NCBI GenBank assembly: GCA_028554645.1
Contig: JAQOOI010000080.1
Span: forward strand, 310,001-374,000
Source: Omphalotus guepiniiformis
Taxonomy: Eukaryota > Basidiomycota > Agaricomycetes > Agaricales > Omphalotaceae
Reading direction: 5' to 3'
DNA: 64,000 nucleotides
A model generated the notes under the pieces. It was given only the letters and a program-made list of their open reading frames with translations, ran no database searches and was not told where the DNA came from. A program made the translations under genes and the position numbers. Position 1 is the first letter of the stretch, and every line of letters starts with the position of its first letter. Positions 11,355 through 23,200 of the stretch are shown here, piece after piece.

Positions 11355-13899
11355 ATGGCGCCAGGAGTGATATTCTTGTATCATCTTCTATTTCCTTCAA
11401 TAGTCTCGCTGTTGGTTCTCTACAGTGTTCACCATGTCTTGGAAGATCGGGGATACAGTGGATTCACGTTTTGGAAGTGGGCAATAGGCGTTTTTCTGGC
11501 TCGACCGGTTATATCGCTCGGTAGGGCTAGATATGCTAGGATTCAGGATAAACGTAGGGCAGCTGCGTTAGGGGCGGTGTTACCACCTCAAATACCTGGG
11601 AGTAGTATGAACATCATCTCATCTATCGTCAAGAGTTTTTCTACTGGGTATATAGGTAAGCCTCCGCTCTGACCCCGTGTTGTTGTTGCCTTTACTCAGC
11701 TGTGTGTGTGTGGGTTTTTTGGGTTAGGCGATGTGTACGTTGACTGGTTCAAGCAGTATGGGTATACGATTGGGATGACCATTTTCGGTGAATTGCGGGT
11801 AAGTCGTGCTTGGCGTTTGAGTGCGTATTAGGGACTCATATATGCGATAGATCGTGACTGTAGAGCCAGAACATATCAAGGTAGGGCTGCGATAAGTAAG
11901 ATGTTTTGTTGTATACTGATTTTCTTATCAGGCTCTTCTCGCCACGCAATTTAATGATTTCGAGAAAGGTAAATAAGCTTTTATGATTGGTTTGTGGAGT
12001 AAGTTAAATTGTAACAAATTTTAGGGCCTATACTTTATTCGCAATTCAAGTCTTTGCTTGGCTCTGGCGTATTCAATTCGGATGGTAAGAGTTTGCTCGA
12101 TGAATGCTTGATATACTCTGACCTATTGCAGGCGAGATGTGGAAGTAAGCAATAGCTATTGGGATTGATTTCTTCGTGGTAGCGTTGACAATCGAAATAG
12201 ATTCCATCGCAACATGACAAGGCCTTTCTTCACTAAAAACCGCATCAGTGATTTCGATAATTTCGAACGCCATGCAGAAAGTACTATCGCAGCTATCACA
12301 GCTCGGTTACACGATGGGTACCCCATCGACTTTCAGGTAAGTATCACTTTCCGGGTACAATCTTCAGCGCTAACTTTATTTTAAGGATGCAGTGGCGAGA
12401 TTTACGCTTGACTCTGCCACTGAGTTTCTTCTCGGGAAGGACGTTGAATCACTCGGCGCCGGCCTCCCGTATCCAGCCAACTCTCCTCTAGCTAATGATC
12501 CATCATTCCTTGCTCACCCATCGACCATATTCGCACATGCATTTCTCGAGTCTCAGGAAATTAGTGCCTATAGAACGAGGGCTGGTATGAATTGGCCTTT
12601 ATGGGAATTCTGGGTAGACAAGGCGAAGAAGAGGCGGGAGGTTGTTGATGAGTTTGTGAATCCTATCTTAGAGGAGAGGAGGAAAGGGTTGGCTAGTGAG
12701 AATGGTTCTGAAAAGCTTGCGGAGCGAGAGGATGAGACGTTTTTGGATCTTTTGATACGGTCTACGGAAGGTTTGTTTGTTTGTGAATTTGGATGTTTCG
12801 TGTCGGTTCATTTACTTTTTCCCTCATAGATAAACAAGTGATCAAGGACGAATTGATTAATATCCTCGTCGCGGGAAGGGATACGGTATGTCCACGACTT
12901 CCTGCTGGTGTTAAATGAATGAGTTGTTGACTTGCTGTATAGACCGCGTCGCTACTTACGTTTGCTGTATATGTCCTTACTCAGCGTCCGGACTTGACAG
13001 AGAGATTAAGGAAAGAGATTCAGGAGAAAATTGGTGGAGCTCGACCTACGTATAAGGATATAACTGATATGAGGTTTTTGAGGGCTTTCCTGAATGGTTA
13101 GTGGACGTGCCGTGTCCCATCGATTTCTCGTTTCTGATGTGGAATTGTTGCTCTGCAGAAACACTAAGGTTGTACCCACCTGTTCCGTTCAACTCCCGGT
13201 ATGTCTTTGTTATTAGCTTGGTATATTGTGTGTGATTGAGACGTCGGATGCGTTTTGCAGGACTAGCAAAGCTCCGACCCTTCTTCCTTCTAAAATTGGT
13301 CCACCGATATACATCCCTGGGAGGGCTAAGTGAGTCATCTGTGATCGTGTGGCGATATCGATAGATCTGAAAGCAATGTTTCGTTAGGTGTCTGTACAGC
13401 GTATTTTTGATGCACCGTCGTGAAGACCTTTGGGGACCAACTGGTATGTCGTTGAATGATTGGCGGGAAGATGGACTAAGTGTGTGGCGTTTTGAAGCGC
13501 TTGATTTTGACCCGGATAGGTTCCTTGATGAGAGGGTACATGAATATCTTACACCGAATCCCTTTATCTTCCTTCCCTTTAATGCTGGCCCGAGGATTTG
13601 TCTCGGACAACAGTTTGCATACAACGAAGCTTCGTACTTTTTGATCAAACTTCTTCAGACGTTTAATGGATTTGAACTTGCGATGGATGTGCAGGCTGCT
13701 GAGTCGAAGCCGCCAGCTGAGTGGGTTCCGATGCCTGGGACTACCAAGGGCAGGGATAAAATTATGTTCATGACGCATTTAACTATGTCTGCAAAGGTGC
13801 GTTTTGTGTCATGTCAAAAGGGTTTTGTGATCTCGGTTTGACTTTTTGATTTGGTAGGGTGGTATGTGGGTGAGGATGAAAGATGAGCATAGTTCTTGA
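11355..13899 (+). CDS. cytochrome P450 monooxygenase (CYP63/CYP52-like type)
   Basis: A second, unrelated P450. [20 protein letters not shown] is a membrane anchor, and a second hydrophobic stretch ([17 protein letters not shown]) precedes the catalytic domain. Motifs in order: [20 protein letters not shown] (C-helix WxxxR type), [21 protein letters not shown]-helix [24 protein letters not shown] (ExxR), LDFDPDRF, and the haem loop [17 protein letters not shown] with the Cys ligand. The long N-terminus, 'AGRDTTA' and '[14 protein letters not shown]' match the CYP52/CYP63 clan of fatty-acid and hydrocarbon hydroxylases. The substrate is inferred only from that resemblance. An in-frame GTG lies upstream at 11307, but ATG at 11355 fits the anchor. 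The stop is at 13897-13899 after a short last exon. Confidence 0.9.
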
Positions 13900-14721
13900 G
13901 AGAATGCTATTGCGGGATCTGTATGTATTGTTTATGTATCTGGTGCTCACAACGCAAATTGGTTGTCAAATCTTTTGTAATGCTAGCGCTCTGCTAAAAG
14001 AAGTTTGCTGTAGTACATACTTCATCGCGAAATCGAAGAATAGTTACTACGCATCGATAACATTACGAACGTTCGGTATTTCGGAAGGCCGCATTTACTT
14101 GTCGAACTAAGCATCTGATTGTTGCTGTACTGACAGTGCCATCGGATAAAAATATCGGTGACTGCAGGGGAATAGTCTAGAGCTCTGAAGAAGGTCGACA
14201 GAGGCGTTCATTTTCTCAAGAGTATTATTTCTACCACGTGTTGTGCCGGCCGGACCGAACGGCCGACACTCGACAAGTTTTTTGTCTTTCAACTCGTTCC
14301 GTCTTCTCGCTTGTTCTTCCACCAACCATTATAACCTTTTACTATTCTTGAAAACAAAGCTCGTCTTCTGCTGCGTAATTGTAAGTCGTCTATCAATTAA
14401 TTTTAAAAGGTTTGGTTGTAATTCATTTGTTCATCAGTTGATGAAATATCGGACCGGGGGATTTGTTTCTGTCATGAATTTCTTTCGCCCTTGCCTCGAG
14501 GCAGAGCGACTTCCATACTTAGTTTGCCGACCTCGTTGTCTGCTGGAGGCTTGTGAGGGGACGTGCAACACGTTGGAACCGCGCGCAGTGCTGACTCGCT
14601 CATCCTAAAGGTCAATAATTTTCCTTGCCGTAGCCTCTCCCCCCAACTTCTGTTTTTCATTCGCTTCCCCTTTCCACCCTTCTTCCGTCATATCTAGCCC
14701 ATACAAACGATCACCCCTCAA
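13900..14721. other. intergenic region, promoter and 5' UTR of the next gene
   Basis: About 820 bases with no supported gene. The right end is pyrimidine-rich, typical of fungal promoters and 5' UTRs just before an ATG. Confidence 0.4.
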
Positions 14722-17700
14722 ATGTCTACAGCTCATTCTCCTCAACGTTCTCGCAAACCTCAGATATTACCTTCATCTTCTGGTAAGTTTGGCGATCCTT
14801 GTTGTTTCTGTTTCTATTGTTGTTGTTGTTATTGTTCTTGTTTTTTTCGCTGGTTACACCCCCTCTTTGATCCCTATAAAGATCGGTGGAAAAGCCTTGT
14901 ATTTCCATCTCTCCCACCATTTCTTTCCACGAGTTTTCTTTTTCTTTTCTTTGGCAAAGGCTTCCGCTACATAGCTTCTAGAGCCACCCGTGTTGACTTA
15001 TTTCTATCTATCTGTTAGGTACTATGCATGGTATTCAACCTCGAGAAAACTCTCCGTCTCCGTTTCGAGAGAAGCAGAGGGCGGTCAAGGCACAGTCGAT
15101 GCCTTTAGTTCCATCGGCGGCACAGATGTTCGCTGTTGGTCAACAAGCTTTTCAGGGACAACAATCTAGTCCTACTTCTTCCAACCCATCCCGGCGATCT
15201 CCACCGATGCAGTCGTCGTCGGGGTCTGTTCAGATCCAGAGGTTACTTCCCACACCACCTCATCCTAATCCTCCTACTCTTCACGATCAAAGTCCTGAAC
15301 GTAGGTTGAGTCCAGGTCCTTCACCACCTCAACATCAATCGAATGTTGGTGTTAATGTGAATACACATTATCCGAGACCGATTAATCGTGTACCGCCTCC
15401 GCAGTTTCTTTCGAAGTTTCATGAGTTGGAGGAGAGGTGGCAGATGACGGATGAGTTGATGGCGGAGATTGAGAGGGCGGATATGCAGCAGGCGCAAGGG
15501 CTTGCGGCGGCGGCTTCTCATCCTTATCCTCCTCTTCCTCCTCCTACATCGGGAGGACACGCGAAATCTGATAGTCCGGCGGCTAGAGATCATCCTGTTG
15601 TTGAACGTGTTAGGGCGACGGAGAGGGCGAGTCCTAAGGATTTGGATGGAGGACAGCTTGGTAGGAGGCCGTCTATCAAGGATAGTCCTAAATCACGCGA
15701 TCGTTCGACGACGTCGCCTATGGCTAGCTCGTTCTCTCCTAATCAGTCTCAAACTCCTGAGCGTCGGGTGTCCCCTGTTTATCATAGTCCTCTTGGATCA
15801 CCTGGTGAACATTATGCTCAGTATCATCATGATACTCCTCCGCTTATGAGGAGGCCTCAGCCTGGTGATGGAGGACGTCCTCAGAATCTTTCGTTAGCTA
15901 CGCAGACTCCACCTCTTCAGGCTATTAATGCGCGTACGCCGGACAAGTCGTTACCTGTTCAGGAAGAGCCGGAGGACGATAATATTGCTGTTCGTTCGAA
16001 GAATGGTGTTGTTGTTGTTGGGAGTCGAGAGCATGAACGTTATTTACGCCAGAATAACCATGATTCACCGCCTATGGTGTTGTCTTCGGAACTTATTGGA
16101 GAGGATATGTATCCTCATGGTGGACGTAACAGTCGTGCTGCTCATAGGGATGATGATGATGATGAGACGTTGTTTGAGAAGACTGATAAACCTGAGAGTA
16201 GTTCGAATGAAGGTGGATTTACACCTCGTTCGCCTGCTGTTGGGTTACCTCCAGAGTCTCATGATCGTCATGGGGGTCAACTGATAAATCAATCTCGAGG
16301 AGGTCCTCCTGTTCCTGCCACCGTACGAAAACAAACACGAAATGGGTCAATGGATCAAATGGGTCTTCGAGGGCTTGATACTGCGCTTTTTGAGCAGGTC
16401 GAACATGTCCGCTCGGAATTGCCACCGCAGTATGTTGAACCACCTCGAAAGGCTGTACAGAATCAAGGTCAACGTATGCAAGATTCGTATGCTCAGTATT
16501 ATCATACGCAACAGATACATCCTGATGATTTTATCATGGATGATCCTACTTCTGCTTATATTCAAGCGTATTTACGTTCTCCTCGTCCTGATGCTCCTAT
16601 TCCTCCGACACCACATAGTCAAACTGCTCCTCCGTCACCTTCGCCGCTTATTTCGGGTCACTATGATAGTTCGAAGGAACTTCCGCCGTTTAGTCCTATT
16701 GTACCTGCTGGTTCTCCGTATCCTTACCCGTTTAGCCATGTCAGACGAAACCAGAGTTACTCTGGAACGACCAATCGCTCCTCTCAACACCCTGCTAATG
16801 TCGACCTCAACCACCCTGCTGTGATTCAAGAGCAGTTTGCGAAACAGTGGCAGATGTATGCGCAAAATAATAACGGGAACGTTACCGAATCGACATTCAC
16901 ACCTTCTTCTACACCTTTCCCTGGATCTTCTTTTAACCCTTGGGCTTACTGGCATACGCAGAGGTTGATGGGAGGGAGGATACCTGGTTCTGTGACGACT
17001 AGGTCTAGTCCTAGTCATGAACCTATACAGTTACCGATTCCGCCTATGGTTGGGTTGAGGAAGAAGATGCCTTCTATGAATTTGCGTGCTCAGAGTAATG
17101 GGGTTAGGAAGCCGCCGCCTCGTGTTGAGAGTACGCAGCCGAGGGAGACTAGTCCTGAGCCGTCTACTTCTGGAGAGGAAACTGCGGGTGAAGAACAACA
17201 ACAGCAGCAGCAGCAGCAGCAGCATTTTGCTGTTTCGGAAGAAGGGAATTGGGTTAATGGTCATGTGGGTGGGATTGCGGTTCCGATTGCGATTGGGAAT
17301 GGGAATGATGAGAGTGAGTGGGTTGATGAGGATGATGAAGATGAAGAGGATTTGTTAGAGTTAGAGTATCATCCTTCTTATGTTAGTAATGTTGAGAAAC
17401 GTAGGAGAAGATGGGAAACGAGGTGGGATGCGTTACTTCAAGCTGTGAGTTATTCTATTTCGTTTCTTCTTCAATTCAGTTCTTTCGATCCCCACCCACC
17501 CATCCTACACTTGGCTCCCTCTTTCCCCCTCCGTTACTCCTCACCACACCGTTTATAGTAATTCTGACCCCACTCTTTCTTTTTCCGCGACACCTCTTTA
17601 TACAGTTCCAAACTCTCGATCGTCAAACGGACGCCACAATGGTACTCCTAGCCGCACCATCCCACACAACAAAACTACATATGGTCACCTCACGATCTAT

Positions 17701-18064
17701 TCGAAGACAACCAACTATAGGTCAATCACCCCCAATGAATAACATTCGTACCGGGTTCCGACAAGTAGCTGCTCAGAGGAAAAGTTCGAGATCACATAAA
17801 GCTTCGTTGATTGATAGGTTTTTGGTTGCTTCTGGTGGGAGTGGTGGTGATGGATCTGATGGGAGTTCGTCGGAATCGAGGGAAGAGGATTTGAGGAGAG
17901 CGTTGGATTCTGCGTTGGGGAGTTTGAATCTTTTGGGGAATATGTATGAGCAGAGGGAGGCTAGGTGGGTTGATGAGATGAGGAGGGTTAGTGAGGATCG
18001 GGAGAGGGTTGAGTTGTTGCTTAGGCAGGTGTTGGGAGAGAGACGGCCATCTGAGTCGGTGTAA
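14722..18064 (+). CDS. large Pro/Ser/Gln-rich, mostly disordered protein of unknown function
   Basis: Exon 1 encodes MSTAHSPQRSRKPQILPSSSG. A long intron follows, ending at TTAG before TATGCATGG, then a very long exon and a last exon beginning FQTLDRQTDATMVLL after an intron from about 17443 to 17605. The protein, about 1,000 residues, is low-complexity and rich in Pro, Ser, Gln and His with many SP sites, consistent with phosphorylation. It has a polyglutamine tract near 17195-17225 and an acidic run (ESEWVDEDDEDEEDLLELE). The ordered part is C-terminal: EKRRRRWETRWDALLQ and a helical, probably coiled-coil segment EDLRRALDSALGSLNLLGN to VELLLRQVLGERRPSESV. Agaricomycete genomes carry similar conserved hypothetical proteins. 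I do not recognise a function; a regulatory or scaffold role is only a guess from the composition. Confidence 0.8.
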
Positions 18065-18133
18065 GGGTTGGTTTTTCTTTTTCTTTTTCATGCAAAGTTA
18101 TGGGAGTGTACACGTGCATTGTGTAACAACATG

Positions 18134-18163
18134 TATAGGTATAGGTATAGGTATAGGTATAGG
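18134..18163. repeat. TATAGG hexanucleotide microsatellite
   Basis: Five perfect tandem copies of TATAGG, 70 bases downstream of the stop codon of the disordered-protein gene, so probably in its 3' UTR or the convergent spacer. Confidence 0.9.
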
Positions 18164-18243
18164 TTATTTATTTACATGGATGGATGACATTGACTGTGCT
18201 ATGTATACATGGTAGTACTATCGCTTCAATTAGTAAAACGGTT

Positions 18244-19617
18244 TTATTCCCTATCCTCGTAGATCTCCCCGAGCCACGAGAGGTAGCCGTCGCGGTGGAT
18301 GTCGTCAGACCTAGACTTGATAAAAAGATGCACGATTGGATTGTCATAAGATAAACGGCGCTCTACAAGTTCGCAAAGTGTCTCCCAGCTAAACCGAACG
18401 TTAAAGAGGTTTAGAGTGTGTAGAGGGAGGGGGAGGAGAAAACAAGAGGAAAGGTCTGTCAAAAACAGATCCACTCCCGGAGATATTTCATCAAGTGATA
18501 TCTCCTCGAGAGCTGGAAAGCTGGACATGAAACGGTACGCAGGAAAGCTATCGAAGCTTTGTAAACCGCATAGTGTTAATCTTCGTACATTTGGGTATCC
18601 TGTATCCACGCATCTGGATGAATACATCAAGCCCAACCAAAATTCGGAATCGACATTAATCAGACTCAGTTCCTGGAGCAGGGGTGTGCTTAAGTGACTG
18701 AATAAAGCGGTGACTTTGTTCATTGGGAATCCTCTCATATTTGATAACGTCAAACTGGTCAGGCGGGACGTATTTTCGAAGAGCAATGAGGGCCCTGAAA
18801 TAGGGATGTCGATAGGTGGAAGGGTGGAATCCAACCAGAGGGTATGCAGGTGAGGTGTGCGTACGAGTGGAGGAGACGTGAAATCGATGTTGTCTGCAGA
18901 TTTCCCATTCAGCATATTCACTGAGGAATGTGAGAGACGCAAATTTTCTAGCTTGGATAGACACGGCGAATCCGTGGGCATGTCCATGGATATACCATAG
19001 AGGCGAAGAACCCTCAAACAAGGCATGTTTCCGAAAACCGTACAGGGTACGCTTTGACAATCACGGTAACGAATTCGCCGTGTTTCGTAATCTTCAACAT
19101 CCGACATTCCCAGCATTAGTCGTTTTAAAAGCGGAGCATCTGTCCGTGCAAGTTGGAATAGACAAAACCACCCTGACATTAAAACCTCTCTCATGATTAT
19201 CCGAACGGACTCCCATCGCGATATACAAGACATCAAAGCTTTGACTGTCTCCTGAGGCGCGTATTGAAACATTGCTGTCCATTCGCTGTCTTTAATTCGT
19301 AGTTCGATGCTCAACGGCAGATCTCGCGATTGGGCCAAGGAACGTTTGACCATTTCGACCTGTATATGCCGGAAGTGGAATATACGTATGTCTGTCCACA
19401 GACAGGGCGTGCACAGAGCTAATTCTCTCCATCTGCTGCAGACGTGTGAGAGGGTGTGAGATACGGGGGGCCCAAAGTCGTCCTCGCCAAAGTCGTCCCC
19501 GTCGTCCTCGTCGTCGTCTACAAACGAGATATTGGAGTCGTTGAAAAGAGTCTCGAAGATGAGTTGAAGCAACTCGTTTGGGAGAAGATCGATTGAAATG
19601 GCGATGGGTTCGTTCAT
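18244..19617 (-). CDS. F-box protein with leucine-rich-repeat-like C-terminal region
   Basis: Single-exon gene. It starts MNEPIAISIDLLPNELLQLIFE; the F-box 'LLPNELLQLIFETLF...LSHVCSRWRELALCTPCLW' spans roughly residues 9-75, broken by an acidic insert (DDDEDDGDDFGEDDFG). The rest has irregular LRR-like units (LRVLRLYGISMDMP, LENLRLSHSS, LQELSLINVDSEFW, VRRLTLCGLQSFDSFP, ALEEISLDEI). F-box proteins of this Agaricomycete type ('SHVCSRWRxLALxTPxLW') are numerous and are thought to be substrate adaptors of SCF ubiquitin ligases; the target is unknown. The frame stays open 46 codons upstream to 19755, but the ATG at 19615-19617 directly precedes the F-box and is preferred. It is convergent with the gene before it. 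Confidence 0.88.
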   Translation of the reverse strand: MNEPIAISIDLLPNELLQLIFETLFNDSNISFVDDDEDDGDDFGEDDFGPPVSHTLSHVCSRWRELALCTPCLWTDIRIFHFRHIQVEMVKRSLAQSRDLPLSIELRIKDSEWTAMFQYAPQETVKALMSCISRWESVRIIMREVLMSGWFCLFQLARTDAPLLKRLMLGMSDVEDYETRRIRYRDCQSVPCTVFGNMPCLRVLRLYGISMDMPTDSPCLSKLENLRLSHSSVNMLNGKSADNIDFTSPPLVRTPHLHTLWLDSTLPPIDIPISGPSLLFENTSRLTSLTLSNMRGFPMNKVTALFSHLSTPLLQELSLINVDSEFWLGLMYSSRCVDTGYPNVRRLTLCGLQSFDSFPAYRFMSSFPALEEISLDEISPGVDLFLTDLSSCFLLPLPLHTLNLFNVRFSWETLCELVERRLSYDNPIVHLFIKSRSDDIHRDGYLSWLGEIYEDRE

Positions 19618-20293
19618 AACAGGTTGGTATGATCTTGGACTGCACGGTGGCAGATGGTGGTCTGCGAGAAACAGGTCGAAACTCTCGAAACTATTTAAGT
19701 AGTACGCGGTGGTCCTGTGCACGTGACATAGGCGTCCTGCCCACACGAGCCACACGAGTCAAATTTAGGTCAAATATCTTGTTTCAAGACCACTCTTCAC
19801 GCTGCGTTGACGCTCACAATTTCTATTTGGGAGAACTGCAAGAAGAAAAGATGATGGCAAAGACTATCTTATCCTGGGATGCTACGCAATGAACCAAAAG
19901 GACCCACAGTGCAAAGTCTTTCCGAGTCCTCAACTGGCCGCGATTGGGAATGTGGGAGGTGAATCCAACTGGCCCGACTGGCAAACCTAGCCCCAATTGC
20001 CTGCCGGGAAATGCCTGGTAAGCGCCGACCAAAAATGATGCTGTGAAAATTTCTTCCTGAATTGTTCGCCTGGCTTTCGTTATCATCTCAATACAATCCT
20101 CCATTTGCCATCCAAAAGTGTACGGGGAAAGTGTACGGGCGGCACGGTATCATCGCTCACATGCACTCAAAGATGGAGATAGCGTTACAAATGCGTCTTC
20201 AGCTAATCATATCCAGAATTCAGTTAAATATGATGATCTTGCCAGTGGGGTATCCTTCCCGTCGTTGGCCATTCCTATTATATCCTTCCCAGC
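19618..20293. other. divergent promoter region
   Basis: About 680 bases between the divergent F-box and HyuA-HyuB genes. It presumably contains both promoters; no other feature is supported. Confidence 0.4.
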
Positions 20294-23200
20294 ATGGATT
20301 CCAGCTCATGGAAAGTTGGTGTGGACGTCGGAGGTGAGTTTGTGATACTCCGTTCAAGTTCTACCAACTTAGTTCAGTTACAAGGTACCTTTACGGACTG
20401 TGTCTTGTACAATGAGGAGACAGGAGAGACCTACCGGGCAAAGGCTAGTCCACGCTCTTCGATGTTTTACTGTCAACTGATTATCGAGACTTAGACCTTG
20501 AGTACACCTCAAGATCAAAGTATTGGCGTGTTGAACGCCATTGCGGAAGTTAGAGCGAAAGTTCCAAACAGCGAAAATATCGAATTCCCTTCTTTAAATC
20601 ATGGCACTACCATTGCTACCAATGCGATTCTTGAAGGGAAGGGCGCTCGGGTTGCTCTACTTGTTACAGAGGGGTATAAAGACATTCTCCAGATACGACG
20701 AAGTCAAGTGGTACGTTATCCGGTTCAACTAGTCCTAAGCCTGTGCTTACACCTCGTGCTCGTAGCCGGGAGGACTGGCAGGATGGATTGTTTGGCCCAA
20801 ACCAGAACCCCTTGCAGACCTTGAAATGGTTAGACTCATCACTTTCAAAATTGACGTCTGATTGAACGACTGCACCAGACAGTTGAGGTACCAGGTCGAA
20901 TATCTACCTCCGGGAAAATCATCAAACCTTTCGACGCAACACTCCTGTCCCAGCGCCTCGCCCGTTTGAAAATTCTCCCTTCTCCACCGGAATCTATCAC
21001 TGTTTCTCTAATCAACTCATTTGCTAATCCTGAACATGAGCATGAAGTCCGCGCCGTACTGCAATCCGAGTTTCCTGGTATTCCTATTTCCCTTTCCAGC
21101 GAGGTTCTATCGGAAATGGGCGAGTATGAGAGAACGTTGACAACTGTGGCTAATGCGTACGTCAAGCCTGTTGTTGGTCGTTATGTTGAGAGTTTGCAAT
21201 CAAAGCTTGGGGATACTGAGTTGAGAGTATTGCGGAGTGATGGTGGTTTGGCTAGTGCGACTGTAGCGAAGGATAATTGTGCAAGGTATATTTCGAACTA
21301 TTGATTCTTCAATCCCGAGCTTATTGTATGCATTTAGTTTGCTTTACTCTGGTCCTGCTGGAGGTGTCGCAGGTGTTGTAGCACATGTTGCTGGAAAGAC
21401 AAAGTTCAAGGTACGGCTTCATGATATCTTGGTGGAAATGGGAGAACTTAATTCTAGTGTTTCAGAATCTTCTGACTTTCGATACTGGAGGTGGGTGCCG
21501 AGCTTTCGCTCGCATTACGGGATACTAATTGTCTTCTATCCACAGGTACATCCACCGACGTCTGTCTAATTGAGAACGGTATTCCGGAACTTCGGCGTGA
21601 AAGTACAATTGGCGACCTCACAGGCAAGTCTAATTGCAATTGCTTGTTTCGTTTCTCATATCTTCTTTGAATTTCGTGCAACAGTTCGTGCTTCTTCGGT
21701 CGACGTTCGAACAGTTGGCGCTGGAGGAGGATCTATTGCGCAAGTCGCCCCAATCACAGGTGCTCTTCGTGTTGGCCCTGAGTCTGCGGGTGCAAACCCA
21801 GGACCAGCGTGCTATTCCAAGGGCGGAACAATGCCAACTGTAACCGACGCTTGTGCTGTCCTAGGGTATCTACCTGCTGCTCTTCTCGGCGGGTCTTTCG
21901 AGCTCGATATACCCGCTGCCCGCCAAGCTATCGAGACTCATGTCGCGAAGCCTATGGGTCTTGGGGTCGAGGATGCTGCAGAGGGTATTGTCAAGCTTGC
22001 TGTTGAGCGCATGTATGGTAGCTTGAGGAGTGTCAGTGTAGAGAAGGGGAAAGATATGAGGCGGTTCGCGTTGGTTGCGTTTGGTGGTGCAGGGGGTATG
22101 TTGGCTTGTGAAGTTGCTAAACTCTGTCAGAGTTATCCTTCCATTGTTCCGCCTAGCCCTGGTGGTATGTATCTTGCCCCCTCGCCCTCCCATCTTAGGT
22201 TTCTCGTCACGGCTGAACTAATAATTAAATATTTATTCTAGTTCTTTGTGCATTTGGGGATGCTTGCACCTCTATGCGTTATGAAACAACGACTACGATT
22301 CTTCGGCGTTTATCTGATCTTGTGGTTGATGATATTGTCAAGGTTGCGAGCGACCTCGCCGGTCAAGCATCGAAGGTTCTTGAGAAGCAGGGTATTCCGT
22401 TGACGGTGCAGAGCGTATCTTGGGAAGCAGATTTACGATATAGGGGTCAGGGTTTAACACTCGCCGTACCCTTCACTATCGAGGAAATAAAGAGTAACGG
22501 GTTCAAGGTGCTAGAAGAAAGGTATGATCTATTTCGTGTCATTCAGATGCAAGTGCTGATATAGTGATGATAGATTCAATGAGTCACACAAAACTCTATT
22601 TACTTTTGCTTTGGACCTCGACACCGAGATGTGTAATTTGCGTGCGGTCGCCAAGGAGGTTATTAAGGATGTGGTGACGGTACATCTTGAACGAGGGACT
22701 GGTACACCTTCGCCGGACAGTATTAAACATAGGACGTCTATCGTACGTGAACAGATAAATATCTTTGTGACGGTTTTTATTGATGTCTGTGGTTTATATA
22801 GTTTTATGCAGGAAATACGTACACGGATGTTCCTATTTATGAACGTTCGATGCTCAAGGCAGGGGATAGGGTTGTAGGTCCCTGTATCATCACCGAGGTA
22901 TGCCTTTCTATCTCTTGACATGCAATATCAAACGTCGTTTCTACTTTCAGGTCGACAGCAATACCTTTGTTAATCCTATTCACCGCGCCGAGATTGACGA
23001 AGTCGGGAATATTCTTATATGGCCGCTCGAGATCGAGAACGAGGCTCTGTCTTCCGCTACCCCGGAGCAGATTGTCGATGTTGTTGTTGACCCCATCATC
23101 GTTCAGCTCGTCGAGGCTGCTCTGCAGAACATTAGGAACGAAATGGATGTTTTGATTCAACGTGTAGCTATGTCACCTGCCATGCGTGAACAGGTTCGTT

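Noticed and set aside
15321..17264. Several Arg/Leu-rich frames on both strands inside the disordered-protein gene
   Set aside because: Shadows of the biased codon use and low complexity of the real frame.
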